DNA from: Desulfopila aestuarii DSM 18488
GTDB taxonomy: Bacteria; Desulfobacterota; Desulfobulbia; Desulfobulbales; Desulfocapsaceae
Length of the DNA: 64,000 nt
NCBI GenBank assembly: GCA_945863875.1
Contig: CAMBBS010000001.1
Coordinates: 62,001 to 126,000, forward strand
Direction of reading: 5' to 3'
In this document: positions 45,576 through 53,999 of the stretch, in pieces
Layout of the letters: every line of letters starts with the position of its first letter
How positions within the stretch are numbered: the first letter of the stretch is position 1
Position numbers and translations under genes: made by a program
Notes under the pieces: generated by a model
Database searches by the model: none
What the model was told of the DNA's origin: nothing
What the model saw: only the letters and a program-made list of their open reading frames with translations

Positions 45576-46277
45576 ATGGGAAATTCAAATCACCGGGCGC
45601 AGATGCGATATGAAAGGGTGTATCGGCAATGGCACTATTTTTGCCTGTTCCTGGCGACCGTTGTTTTCTTAGCGTCGGCCCCGGCCTGGACCAAGGAACT
45701 GCTGGTCAGTGATTTTGCCCGTGAGGGCCTGGCAGGGTGGAATACGAAGATTTTTGCCGGGGAGACCGGTTATCAGTTGGCCGAGGATGGCGGACGTGTC
45801 GTTTTGCGGGCCGTCAGCCAGGCGGCGGCGTCCTGCCTGATCAAGGAGATAGAGTTTCAACCGGCGGAGTACCGATATCTGCGCTGGTCGTGGAAGATCG
45901 ACCAGACGATCAGGGGAGGTGACGAAAAAACCAAGGCCGGAGATGATTATGCCGCCCGCCTCTATGTCGTTTTCCCCGGCCGTTTTTTCTGGCAGACCAG
46001 GGCCATCAATTATATCTGGGCCAATCAACTGGCCAAAAATGCTTCTATCGCCAATGCCTATACCGCCCAGGCGATGATGATCGCCATCGAGTCCGGCCCG
46101 GCGTCGGCCGGCAGGTGGTTGTCCGAAGAGCGAGATATCTGGGCGGATTACCAGCGTCTTTTTGGCGAAGAACCGAAAAAAGCCGCCGCCATTGCCATTA
46201 TGACCGATACCGACAATACCGGCGGGAGTGCCGTGGCCTGGTATGGCGATATCATCCTGGCAACGTCGCCGCGATAA
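45576..46277 (+). CDS. DUF3047-like secreted protein
   Basis: 233 residues from the ATG at 45576 (AAGAG upstream); another start at 45603 is possible. A signal peptide is evident (HYFCLFLATVVFLASAPAW, cleavage near TKE). The mature part (DFAREGLAGWNTKIFAGETGYQL, LRWSWKIDQTIRGGDEKTKAGDDYAARLYVVFPG, NYIWANQL, DTDNTGGSAVAWYGDI) fits the DUF3047 family, a beta-rich periplasmic domain of unknown function. A sigma-54 consensus match overlaps the signal-peptide codons, which would put transcription inside the gene, so either that match is chance or translation starts unusually. A strong hairpin follows the stop. Confidence 0.75.
   Translation: MGNSNHRAQMRYERVYRQWHYFCLFLATVVFLASAPAWTKELLVSDFAREGLAGWNTKIFAGETGYQLAEDGGRVVLRAVSQAAASCLIKEIEFQPAEYRYLRWSWKIDQTIRGGDEKTKAGDDYAARLYVVFPGRFFWQTRAINYIWANQLAKNASIANAYTAQAMMIAIESGPASAGRWLSEERDIWADYQRLFGEEPKKAAAIAIMTDTDNTGGSAVAWYGDIILATSPR
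45628..45642 (+). promoter_or_regulatory. sigma-54 consensus match overlapping DUF3047 signal peptide
   Basis: TGGCAC-N5-TTGC, a perfect match with 10 bp between GG and GC, 63 bp downstream of the tandem palindromes. Its location within the coding region argues against function, its pairing with the palindromes argues for it. Confidence 0.35.
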
Positions 46278-46290
46278 CAGGCGACGTGCC
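46257..46290 (+). terminator. hairpin at end of DUF3047 gene
   Basis: GGCAACGTCGCC pairs with GGCGACGTGCC across the stop codon, with one mismatch/bulge. GC-rich; T-run absent. Confidence 0.45.
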
Positions 46291-46425
46291 TTCGACTGTC
46301 AATCAGCAGGGTCAGCAGGTCTTCCCGCCATAGACAACCTCCGCACAAAATCCCCGAACAAAACCTTGTCCATTGCCCGGTGATGATGCCACCGTTGCAT
46401 CATCGCGGTTGGATTTTAACAAAAA

Positions 46426-46440
46426 TGGCATATCACTTGC
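46426..46440 (+). promoter_or_regulatory. sigma-54-like promoter upstream of glgE operon
   Basis: TGGCAT-N5-TTGC with exact GG-N10-GC spacing. It would give a leader of ~235 nt before glgE. Confidence 0.45.
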
Positions 46441-46573
46441 TCTGTTGTTTTATAGAAAAGAGAGGGTACCCGGAAACATCAGGAAGAACAGCCCCATGTC
46501 GAGGCGCGGTATCTTTTCTGGAGGGTGCAGGACCCTGCCCGACTATCACTGAACCCCTCCACGGCCGGTCTCG

Positions 46574-46590
46574 TCCTGCCGCACAGGACA
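46574..46590 (+). promoter_or_regulatory. shared 17-bp palindrome upstream of glgE
   Basis: TCCTG-CCGCA-CAGGACA, ~97 bp before the glgE ATG. It lies downstream of the sigma-54-like element at 46426, so it would act as a downstream enhancer, an operator, or serve an unrecognised promoter. Confidence 0.45.
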
Positions 46591-46686
46591 TGATCCATTA
46601 TCGCAAGATCATGATCTTCTTCGGTACTCTTGCCGCCTCGATTGACCTGTCACGATTGACCAGTCACTCTTTGCAGGAGAAAGAAC

Positions 46687-48693
46687 ATGCAACAGGAACA
46701 GCCACAGCACCCGCTTGCCGAAGAAAAGGCCTGCCGGGTATGGATAGAGGCGATCACCCCGCGCATTGACTGCGGTCGTTTTCCAATCAAAAGGGTGGTG
46801 GGCGAGCAAGTCGAGGTTTCCGCCGCTATTTTTGCCGATGCCCACGATCTGCTGAAGGCGGTTCTGCAGTACCGGCATGGGAACAACGAATGGCGTGAGC
46901 TGCCCATGTGCAACAGGGGTAATGACTTATGGACTGTCGAATTTACCGTCGATACGCTCGGCATCTATCAGTACACCGTCGGGGCCTGGATCGATCATTT
47001 TTCCACCTGGCAGCGGGACCTGTTAAAAAAAATCCAGGCCGGTCAAGATGTTGCGAGTGAACTGCTCGAGGGGGCGGCGATGATTGAAACCACGGCCTCC
47101 AGGGCACTTTCTCCCGATGATGACTGGCTGTCGACCATGGCGGCCTTGCTGCGGGCGGTGGAACCGCAGGAACACATGGTGGCCAAGGCAACAGGGGCGG
47201 ATATCACCGCCATGATGCACCGCTATCCGGAACGGTGCAGGGAAGCGGTCTTTGCCCCGGCCCTGTCGGTGATCGTCGAAGCACGGAGAGCCGGCTGCAG
47301 TGCCTGGTATGAAATATTTCCGCGTTCGGTCACCGCTGACCCGAAAAAGAGTGGGACATTCAAAGATGTCGAACAGCTCGTGCCGGAAATCGTCGGCATG
47401 GGCTTTGATGTCCTCTATCTGCCGCCCATCCACCCCATTGGCCGGACCAATCGCAAGGGCCGCAACAACAGCCTGGACCGAGCCTCCGGCGACCCCGGCA
47501 GCCCGTGGGCCATCGGGGCCGAAGAAGGCGGCCATAAGGCGGTCCATCCGGATCTCGGCACCCTGGAAGATTTTGAGCACCTGGTCACCGTCGCCCGGGC
47601 CCAGGGCCTTGAGACCGCCCTTGACATCGCCTTTCAATGTTCACCGGATCATCCCTATGTCCGGGAACATCCGGAATGGTTTCGCCACCGTCCCGACGGA
47701 ACGATTAAATTTGCCGAAAATCCACCCAGGAAATATGAGGATATCTATCCGTTTTTCTTTGATTGCAGGGATTGGCAGGCTCTCTGGCATGAGCTGAAGA
47801 GCATCGTTCTCTTCTGGATCGAACGGGGGGTGCGTCTCTTCAGGGTCGACAATCCGCATACCAAGCCACTGCCTTTCTGGGAATGGCTGATAACCGAAAT
47901 ACGCAACGATTATCCGGACGTCGTCTTTCTTGCCGAGGCCTTTACCCGGTCCCGGGTCATGTACGGCCTGGCGAAAGTCGGCTTCAGCCAGTCGTACACC
48001 TACTTCACCTGGCGCAACAGCAAACATGAATTGACCAGCTATCTGCGCGAACTGGTGGAGACCGAAGTGCGGGAGTACTATCGGCCCAACTTTTTCGCCA
48101 ATACCCCGGACATCCTGCCGGAATATCTGCAATTCGGCGGCCGCGGGGCCTTTATCAGCCGCCTGGTGCTGGCGGCGACACTTTCTTCCTGCTACGGCAT
48201 CTACAGCGGTTACGAACTCACGGAAAACCAGGCGCTGCCCGGAACCGAAGAGTATCTCAACTCGGAAAAGTTTGAAATAAAACCGCGTAACTGGAAAAGC
48301 CCCGGCAATATCCGTGCCTTCATTACCCGGATAAACAGTATCCGGAAAAACAATATCGCGCTGGCATCGAACAGAAGGCTGGCCTTTTACCCGGTCGACA
48401 ACGAACAGCTGCTGTTCTACGGCAAGAGCACGAAGGATCTCGACAATATCATCCTGGTGGCGGTGAACCTCGATCCTCACCATGTCCAGGCCGGCTGGCT
48501 GGAGGTCCCCCTCGAGGGGTTTCATATCGAGGAACAGGAGGTGTATCAGGTGCATGAACTGCTCTTTGACAATCGCTTTCTCTGGCAGGGCAGAAAAAAT
48601 TACGTGCGCCTTGATCCAGCCGAAAGTCCGGCGCAGATCTTTCTGCTGCGCCGGAAGCTGCGGACGGAACGTGATTTTGATTATTTCATGTAG
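46687..48693 (+). CDS. glgE: alpha-1,4-glucan:maltose-1-phosphate maltosyltransferase
   Basis: 668 residues, GH13 subfamily 3. It transfers maltose from alpha-maltose-1-phosphate to linear alpha-glucan. N-terminal dimerisation/starch-binding-like domain (~1-110), inserted helices, then the (beta/alpha)8 barrel with WYEIFPRS, LPPIHPIG, the nucleophile in FRVDNPHTKP, the acid/base in LAEAFTR and a C-terminal beta domain. A GCAGGAGAAAG ribosome site precedes the ATG. It heads the operon; its substrate is provided by the maltokinase domain of the next gene. Confidence 0.95.
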   Translation: MQQEQPQHPLAEEKACRVWIEAITPRIDCGRFPIKRVVGEQVEVSAAIFADAHDLLKAVLQYRHGNNEWRELPMCNRGNDLWTVEFTVDTLGIYQYTVGAWIDHFSTWQRDLLKKIQAGQDVASELLEGAAMIETTASRALSPDDDWLSTMAALLRAVEPQEHMVAKATGADITAMMHRYPERCREAVFAPALSVIVEARRAGCSAWYEIFPRSVTADPKKSGTFKDVEQLVPEIVGMGFDVLYLPPIHPIGRTNRKGRNNSLDRASGDPGSPWAIGAEEGGHKAVHPDLGTLEDFEHLVTVARAQGLETALDIAFQCSPDHPYVREHPEWFRHRPDGTIKFAENPPRKYEDIYPFFFDCRDWQALWHELKSIVLFWIERGVRLFRVDNPHTKPLPFWEWLITEIRNDYPDVVFLAEAFTRSRVMYGLAKVGFSQSYTYFTWRNSKHELTSYLRELVETEVREYYRPNFFANTPDILPEYLQFGGRGAFISRLVLAATLSSCYGIYSGYELTENQALPGTEEYLNSEKFEIKPRNWKSPGNIRAFITRINSIRKNNIALASNRRLAFYPVDNEQLLFYGKSTKDLDNIILVAVNLDPHHVQAGWLEVPLEGFHIEEQEVYQVHELLFDNRFLWQGRKNYVRLDPAESPAQIFLLRRKLRTERDFDYFM

Positions 48694-48710
48694 GGGGCAG
48701 GGGGGGCAAT

Positions 48711-51700
48711 ATGCTCAAAGGAAAAACGGGCGCCCTCTGGTATAAAGACGCCATTATCTATGAATTGCACGTCAAGGCCTTTAAAGACGGCAATGATGAC
48801 GGTACCGGGGATTTCCGGGGCCTGATTGAAAAGCTCGATTATATAGAGGCCCTCGGCGTCAATGCCATCTGGCTCCTGCCTTTCTATCCTTCACCGTTCA
48901 GGGATGACGGCTACGATATATCTGATTATCGAGGCATACATCCCGGCTACGGCAGTCTTCGAGATTTCCGTACCTTTATCCGCGAGGCCCACCGCCGCCA
49001 GATAAAGGTTATCACCGAACTGGTCATCAACCATACATCGGATCAGCATCCCTGGTTTCAACTGGCCCGGAGGGCGAAAAAAAACTCGGCACGGCACAAA
49101 TATTATGTCTGGAGTGACACCAGCAGCAAGTTCGCTGCAACACGGATAATATTCACCGACAGCGAGCTGTCCAACTGGGCCTGGGATCCGCTGGCCAAGG
49201 CCTACTACTGGCATCGTTTTTTTTCCCACCAGCCGGACCTGAATCACAACAATCCGAAAGTTGTGCAGGCTGTCCTGAAGGTAATGCGTTTTTGGCTCGA
49301 GATGGGGGTCGACGGCCTGCGTCTCGATGCCGTGCCCTATCTCTGTGTTCGGGAGGGAACCAATAATGAGAATCTGCCGGAAACCCTGGCGGTCCTGAAA
49401 CAGTTCCGCAAACACCTCGATCAACATTATGCCGAGCGTATGTTTCTGGCCGAGGCCAATCAATGGCCGGAAGACGTCCTGCCCTATTTCGGTGATGGTG
49501 ACGTCTGTCATATGGCCTATCATTTCCCGCTGATGCCGAGGATCTTCATGTCGCTGCGTCAGGAGGACCGGCACCCGATTACCGATATCCTCGATCGTAC
49601 CCCGCCAATACCCGACACCTGTCAATGGGCGCTGTTTCTGCGCAACCATGACGAGCTGACGCTGGAAATGGTCACCGACGCCGAGCGCGATTATATGTAC
49701 CGCGAATATGCCAAAGATGGCAGGATGCGACTGAATATCGGTATACGGCGGCGACTGGCGCCACTCATCGACAACAGCCGCCGCCGCATGGAACTGTTGA
49801 ATTCCCTGCTCTTTTCCATGCCGGGATCCCCGGTCATCTATTACGGTGACGAACTGGGCATGGGTGATAATATCTTTCTCGGCGATCGGGACGGCGTCCG
49901 CACGCCGATGCAGTGGAGTATGGACAGAAACGGCGGCTTTTCCAGGGCGGATTCGGCCCGTCTCTATCTGCCGCTGATCATGGACCCGGTGTACGGTTAT
50001 CAATCGGTCAATGTCGAAGCCCAGGAGCGCGACCCGTCGTCCATGCTGCATTTCATGCGCAGGATGATTGCCTTGCGCCGGCAGCATAAGGCCTTTGGCC
50101 GCGGCAGTCTGGAATTTATCAGGCCGGACAACCGGGCTATACTCGCCTTTATCCGCCGCTACAAGGGCGAGATACTCATGGTGATCGCCAATCTTTCCAG
50201 GTTCGTCCAGCCGGCAGAGCTCGACCTGTCGGAATTCAAGGGGCATATCCCCGTTGAGATGATCGGCAGAACTGATTTTCCGGCCATCGGCGAGCTGCCC
50301 TATTTCATCACCCTGGGACCGCACAGTTTTTACTGGTTCAGACTCGAATCGCCGGCGGAACCGATAAAAGTGGTCCGTGCCGGAACAATTGAATTGCAGA
50401 AGATTCCACAATTTACCCTTGATAAGATGTGGGACAGTCTGCTGGAACCGCACTATCTTTTTGCCCTCGGCAACGATATCCTGCCATCATATCTTGCCCG
50501 GCAGCGCTGGTTTGGCGGTAAGGCCAAAGGCATCACCTCCTGCGGTCTGGTCGACTGGTGCAAGATGGGCGCGTCCTTTTACAGCACCTTTCTCCGCCTG
50601 CAGTATGAATCAGGTGAGCAGGAAGACTATGCCGTACCGATGAAAATCGTCCAGGGGCAATTGGCGCTGACCCTTGCCGAAGAAATACCCGACAGCGTTC
50701 TCGCCTTTGTCAATAACCGCAAGGGTGGCGGGATTCTTTACGACGCGCTCATGGACAGAGCCTCCTACGATATTTTCTTAACCGCCATCGGGGATGGCCG
50801 ACAGTACAGGACCGCCAAGGGTGGCATTATCAAGGCATTACCGACAAAAATCTATGATGCATTGATCGGGGCAGGCGATAGCTGCACCTCGGTGCGCAAG
50901 CTGCCCGCCGAACAGAGCAATACCTCAATCATCATTGGCGATACCTTCGTGCTGAAACTCTATCGAAAACTGGAAAAGGGGATAAACCCCGATGTCGAGA
51001 TAAGCCTCTATCTGACCGGGAAAAGTAATTTCAGCTCAGTTGCCCGGGTTGCCGGGACATTGCAGTACCTCGACGCGGCGGGACAGGAGGCAACGATGGG
51101 CATGCTGCAGGAATTTATCCCGAACCTGGGTGACGGCTGGTCGTATAGCCTGTCGGCGTTGCAGGCTTATTACCAGCAGGCGAAAAAAGGCCTTGCCGCG
51201 GGAGAGTCTGCACCCGCAATGGAGCTGCCGGTCATGGAGGCCTCCCGGGAGGCTCCGCCCGCCGCTTTTACGGTCATGACCGATGCCTATCTTCAGGCCA
51301 TCAGGACCGTTGGCCGTCGGACCGCGGAATTTCATCTGGCCCTGGCGGATGAGAAGAAAAATCCGGCCTTCAAGCCGGAAAAATCGACGGTCGCCTTTAC
51401 GGCGCAGCTCGCCGAGTCGGTAACCCGGCAGATTCAGGACGCTCTGTTGAGTCTCAACGTGAGAATGAATGAGTTGCCGGCGGAGTTGCGAGACAATTGT
51501 GCCCTGGTCCTCGAGGAGGTCCCGGCATTGCTGGACGGGGTCGGTGAGATGACGGAAATGGGCGCGGCCCTGGGCCAATTGATCAGGCACCATGGGGACT
51601 ATCATCTGGGGCAGATTTTACGGACCAAGGACCATGATTTCCTCCTGGTTGATTTTGAAGGCGAACCTCTGCGGCCGATGGCGGCCAGACGCCTGAAGGG

Positions 51701-52079
51701 GTCGCCTTTAAAAGACCTTGCCGGCATGATGCGCTCCTTCCAGTATGCAGCGGAAACCGCCCTGGTGGCGGCAATTGGCGAAGGTGACGGTGTCGACCAG
51801 GGTGACCCTGTCGCTAAAAGGAGGGGGCTTCTCCCCTGGGGCCGGGCCTGGTACCAGTGGGTGAGCAGTGTCTTCGTCGGGGCCTATTGGCAGACTGCCG
51901 CAGGCGCGCCGTTTTTGCCCACCGCGGATGCCGACTTCATCCTCGATGTCTTTCTCCTGGAGAAGGTGTTTTACGAGCTGAAGTACGAATTGAATAATCG
52001 GCCGGACTGGGTGCACATTCCGCTGACCGGTATCGTCGACATCATCGAGAGAAAAAGAACCAGTAAAAGGAAAAAGTGA
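48711..52079 (+). CDS. treS: trehalose synthase-maltokinase fusion
   Basis: 1122 residues. Residues ~1-550 are GH13 trehalose synthase (WYKDAIIYELHVKAFKDGN, DGYDISDY, nucleophile in DGLRLDAVPYL, acid/base in FLAEANQWPEDV, LRNHDEL), which isomerises trehalose and maltose. Residues ~560-1115 are an aminoglycoside-kinase-like maltokinase (RQRWFGGK, LPAEQSNTSIIIG, catalytic loop RHHGDYHLGQIL, metal-binding LVDFEGEP), which makes maltose-1-phosphate from ATP. The fused pair channels trehalose toward GlgE. It starts 17 bp after glgE and is 4 bp from glgB. Confidence 0.95.
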   Translation: MLKGKTGALWYKDAIIYELHVKAFKDGNDDGTGDFRGLIEKLDYIEALGVNAIWLLPFYPSPFRDDGYDISDYRGIHPGYGSLRDFRTFIREAHRRQIKVITELVINHTSDQHPWFQLARRAKKNSARHKYYVWSDTSSKFAATRIIFTDSELSNWAWDPLAKAYYWHRFFSHQPDLNHNNPKVVQAVLKVMRFWLEMGVDGLRLDAVPYLCVREGTNNENLPETLAVLKQFRKHLDQHYAERMFLAEANQWPEDVLPYFGDGDVCHMAYHFPLMPRIFMSLRQEDRHPITDILDRTPPIPDTCQWALFLRNHDELTLEMVTDAERDYMYREYAKDGRMRLNIGIRRRLAPLIDNSRRRMELLNSLLFSMPGSPVIYYGDELGMGDNIFLGDRDGVRTPMQWSMDRNGGFSRADSARLYLPLIMDPVYGYQSVNVEAQERDPSSMLHFMRRMIALRRQHKAFGRGSLEFIRPDNRAILAFIRRYKGEILMVIANLSRFVQPAELDLSEFKGHIPVEMIGRTDFPAIGELPYFITLGPHSFYWFRLESPAEPIKVVRAGTIELQKIPQFTLDKMWDSLLEPHYLFALGNDILPSYLARQRWFGGKAKGITSCGLVDWCKMGASFYSTFLRLQYESGEQEDYAVPMKIVQGQLALTLAEEIPDSVLAFVNNRKGGGILYDALMDRASYDIFLTAIGDGRQYRTAKGGIIKALPTKIYDALIGAGDSCTSVRKLPAEQSNTSIIIGDTFVLKLYRKLEKGINPDVEISLYLTGKSNFSSVARVAGTLQYLDAAGQEATMGMLQEFIPNLGDGWSYSLSALQAYYQQAKKGLAAGESAPAMELPVMEASREAPPAAFTVMTDAYLQAIRTVGRRTAEFHLALADEKKNPAFKPEKSTVAFTAQLAESVTRQIQDALLSLNVRMNELPAELRDNCALVLEEVPALLDGVGEMTEMGAALGQLIRHHGDYHLGQILRTKDHDFLLVDFEGEPLRPMAARRLKGSPLKDLAGMMRSFQYAAETALVAAIGEGDGVDQGDPVAKRRGLLPWGRAWYQWVSSVFVGAYWQTAAGAPFLPTADADFILDVFLLEKVFYELKYELNNRPDWVHIPLTGIVDIIERKRTSKRKK

Positions 52080-52083
52080 CACT

Positions 52084-53997
52084 ATGAAAACAATGACAAC
52101 CGCCAATGGACCCATAAGCGAATATGACCTGCACCTGCTCGCCGAGGGCACCCATTACCGGTCCTGGGAAAAACTCGGCGCGCACAGCATAAAAAATGAC
52201 CGCATGCAGGGCACCTTCTTCACCCTCTGGGCGCCGAACGCCGAGGAAGTGGCGGTCATCGGGGACTTCAACGGCTGGCAGAGTACGGATAATCCCCTGG
52301 CCAGAATCAAGGATTCGGGCTACTGGCAGGGCTTTGTCGCAGGCGTTGAGCAGGGGGCACTGTACAAGTTCGCCATCACCTCAAAATTGAAGAGTTACCG
52401 GGTTGAAAAAACCGATCCCTATGCCTTCCACGGTGAAATACGCCCCGCCTCGGCCTCGGTCGTCTGGGACCTTGCCGGCTATGACTGGCAGGACAGTGGG
52501 TGGTTGGCTGCCCGGCGGGACCATCACCATGCGGCCCCGATCTCCGTTTACGAGCTGCATCTCGGCTCATGGATGCGGCGCGACGACGGCAGCTGGCTGA
52601 CCTACCGGGAACTGGCGGGAAAGCTGGCCGACTATGCCAGCCATATGGGTTTTACCCATGTGGAACTGCTGCCGGTCAACGAACACCCGCTTGATGCCTC
52701 CTGGGGCTATCAGACCATCGGCTATTTTGCGCCGACCAGCCGCTTCGGCACGCCGCAGGATTTTATGTACCTGGTCGATACCCTGCACCAGGCCGGTGTC
52801 GGCGTCATCCTCGACTGGGTACCGGCGCATTTTCCGCGTGATGCCCACGGCCTCGCCTATTTTGACGGCTCGCATCTCTATGAACACGCCGACCCGCGCC
52901 AGGGAGAGCATCGGGACTGGGGGACGCTGATCTTTAATTACGGCCGGACCGAAGTCGCAGAATTCCTGCTGTCCAATGCCCTTTTCTGGCTGGACGTCTA
53001 TCATGTTGATGGCCTGCGGGTCGATGCCGTCGCCTCGATGCTCTATCTGGATTATTCCCGTGGGGACGGGGAATGGATACCGAATCGCTACGGCGGCAGG
53101 GAAAATCTTGAGGCGATAGCCTTCCTCAAACGATTCAATGCGCTGGTCTACCAGGAACATCCCGATGTGATGACCTTTGCCGAGGAATCGACCGCCTATC
53201 CGATGGTGTCACGGCCGACCTATCTGGGCGGGCTGGGCTTTGGTTTCAAATGGAATATGGGCTGGATGCACGATACCCTGGCCTATATGAGCCATGACCC
53301 GGTACATCGTTCCTATCACCATCACCGGCTGACCTTCAGCCTGCTCTACGCCTATCATGAAAATTTCATGCTGCCCTTTTCCCACGATGAAGTAGTGCAT
53401 GGCAAAGGCTCGATGATCGGCAAAATGCCCGGCGACTACTGGCGCAAGTTCGCCAATTTGCGTCTGCTCTACGGCTATATGTTTACCCATCCCGGCAAAA
53501 AACTGCTGTTCATGGGAGGGGAAATCGGCCAGTGGACCGAGTGGAATCATGAGGGGGCACTCGATTGGCCCCTGCTTGATTTTCCCTTTCACCAGGGGCT
53601 GCAGCGCTGGGTTCGCGACCTGAATACTTTTCTGCGCGGCGAACCGGCGCTGTATGAACTCGATAACGATCCAGCCGGATTTTCCTGGATCGACTGCAAC
53701 GACAGCCAACAGTCCATCCTCAGCTATATTCGCCGGGGCAAAACTTCCGGCGACGTGGTGGTCTGCATCGGTAATTTCACCCCGGTGCCGCGGCACAATT
53801 ATCGACTGGGTGTCCCGGCAATGGGCTATTGGCAGGAAGTGCTCAACAGTGACGCGGTGATCTACGGCGGCAGCGGCCAGGGCAATTTCGGCGGCAAGGA
53901 GGCGACGCCCTTATCGGTCCATGGCGAGAGCCATTCCCTCAACGTGACCCTGCCGCCCCTGGCCATGATGGTCTTTCGCCTGAAACGGGGAGACTGA
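52084..53997 (+). CDS. glgB: 1,4-alpha-glucan branching enzyme
   Basis: 637 residues. N-terminal CBM48 (FTLWAPNAEEVAVIGDFNGW), then GH13 barrel: VELLPVNEHP, YFAPTSRFG, nucleophile in DGLRVDAVASML, acid/base in TFAEESTAYP, FSHDEVVHGKGSM; C-terminal beta domain. It introduces alpha-1,6 branches into the polymer made by GlgE. It lacks the extra N1 domain of some GlgB proteins, which explains the shorter length. It is spaced 2 bp from the next gene. Confidence 0.96.
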   Translation: MKTMTTANGPISEYDLHLLAEGTHYRSWEKLGAHSIKNDRMQGTFFTLWAPNAEEVAVIGDFNGWQSTDNPLARIKDSGYWQGFVAGVEQGALYKFAITSKLKSYRVEKTDPYAFHGEIRPASASVVWDLAGYDWQDSGWLAARRDHHHAAPISVYELHLGSWMRRDDGSWLTYRELAGKLADYASHMGFTHVELLPVNEHPLDASWGYQTIGYFAPTSRFGTPQDFMYLVDTLHQAGVGVILDWVPAHFPRDAHGLAYFDGSHLYEHADPRQGEHRDWGTLIFNYGRTEVAEFLLSNALFWLDVYHVDGLRVDAVASMLYLDYSRGDGEWIPNRYGGRENLEAIAFLKRFNALVYQEHPDVMTFAEESTAYPMVSRPTYLGGLGFGFKWNMGWMHDTLAYMSHDPVHRSYHHHRLTFSLLYAYHENFMLPFSHDEVVHGKGSMIGKMPGDYWRKFANLRLLYGYMFTHPGKKLLFMGGEIGQWTEWNHEGALDWPLLDFPFHQGLQRWVRDLNTFLRGEPALYELDNDPAGFSWIDCNDSQQSILSYIRRGKTSGDVVVCIGNFTPVPRHNYRLGVPAMGYWQEVLNSDAVIYGGSGQGNFGGKEATPLSVHGESHSLNVTLPPLAMMVFRLKRGD

Positions 53998-53999
53998 CA

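Larger units (their letters stand above)
46278..46686 (+). other. regulatory region upstream of glgE
   Basis: About 410 bp without a gene. It contains a perfect inverted repeat GATGATGC/GCATCATC (46382-46389 with 46397-46404), a sigma-54-like element 20 bp after it (46426-46440) and one copy of the shared palindrome (46574-46590). Confidence 0.5.

Noticed and set aside
46620-46680. A second sigma-54-like element just before glgE (around TTTGCA at 46671)
   Set aside because: The -24 GG is missing at the required 10-bp spacing, and a normal ribosome site with leader is present.
48891-50453. 520-codon minus-strand open frame opposite treS
   Set aside because: Antisense shadow of the trehalose synthase barrel; no domain and no ribosome site.
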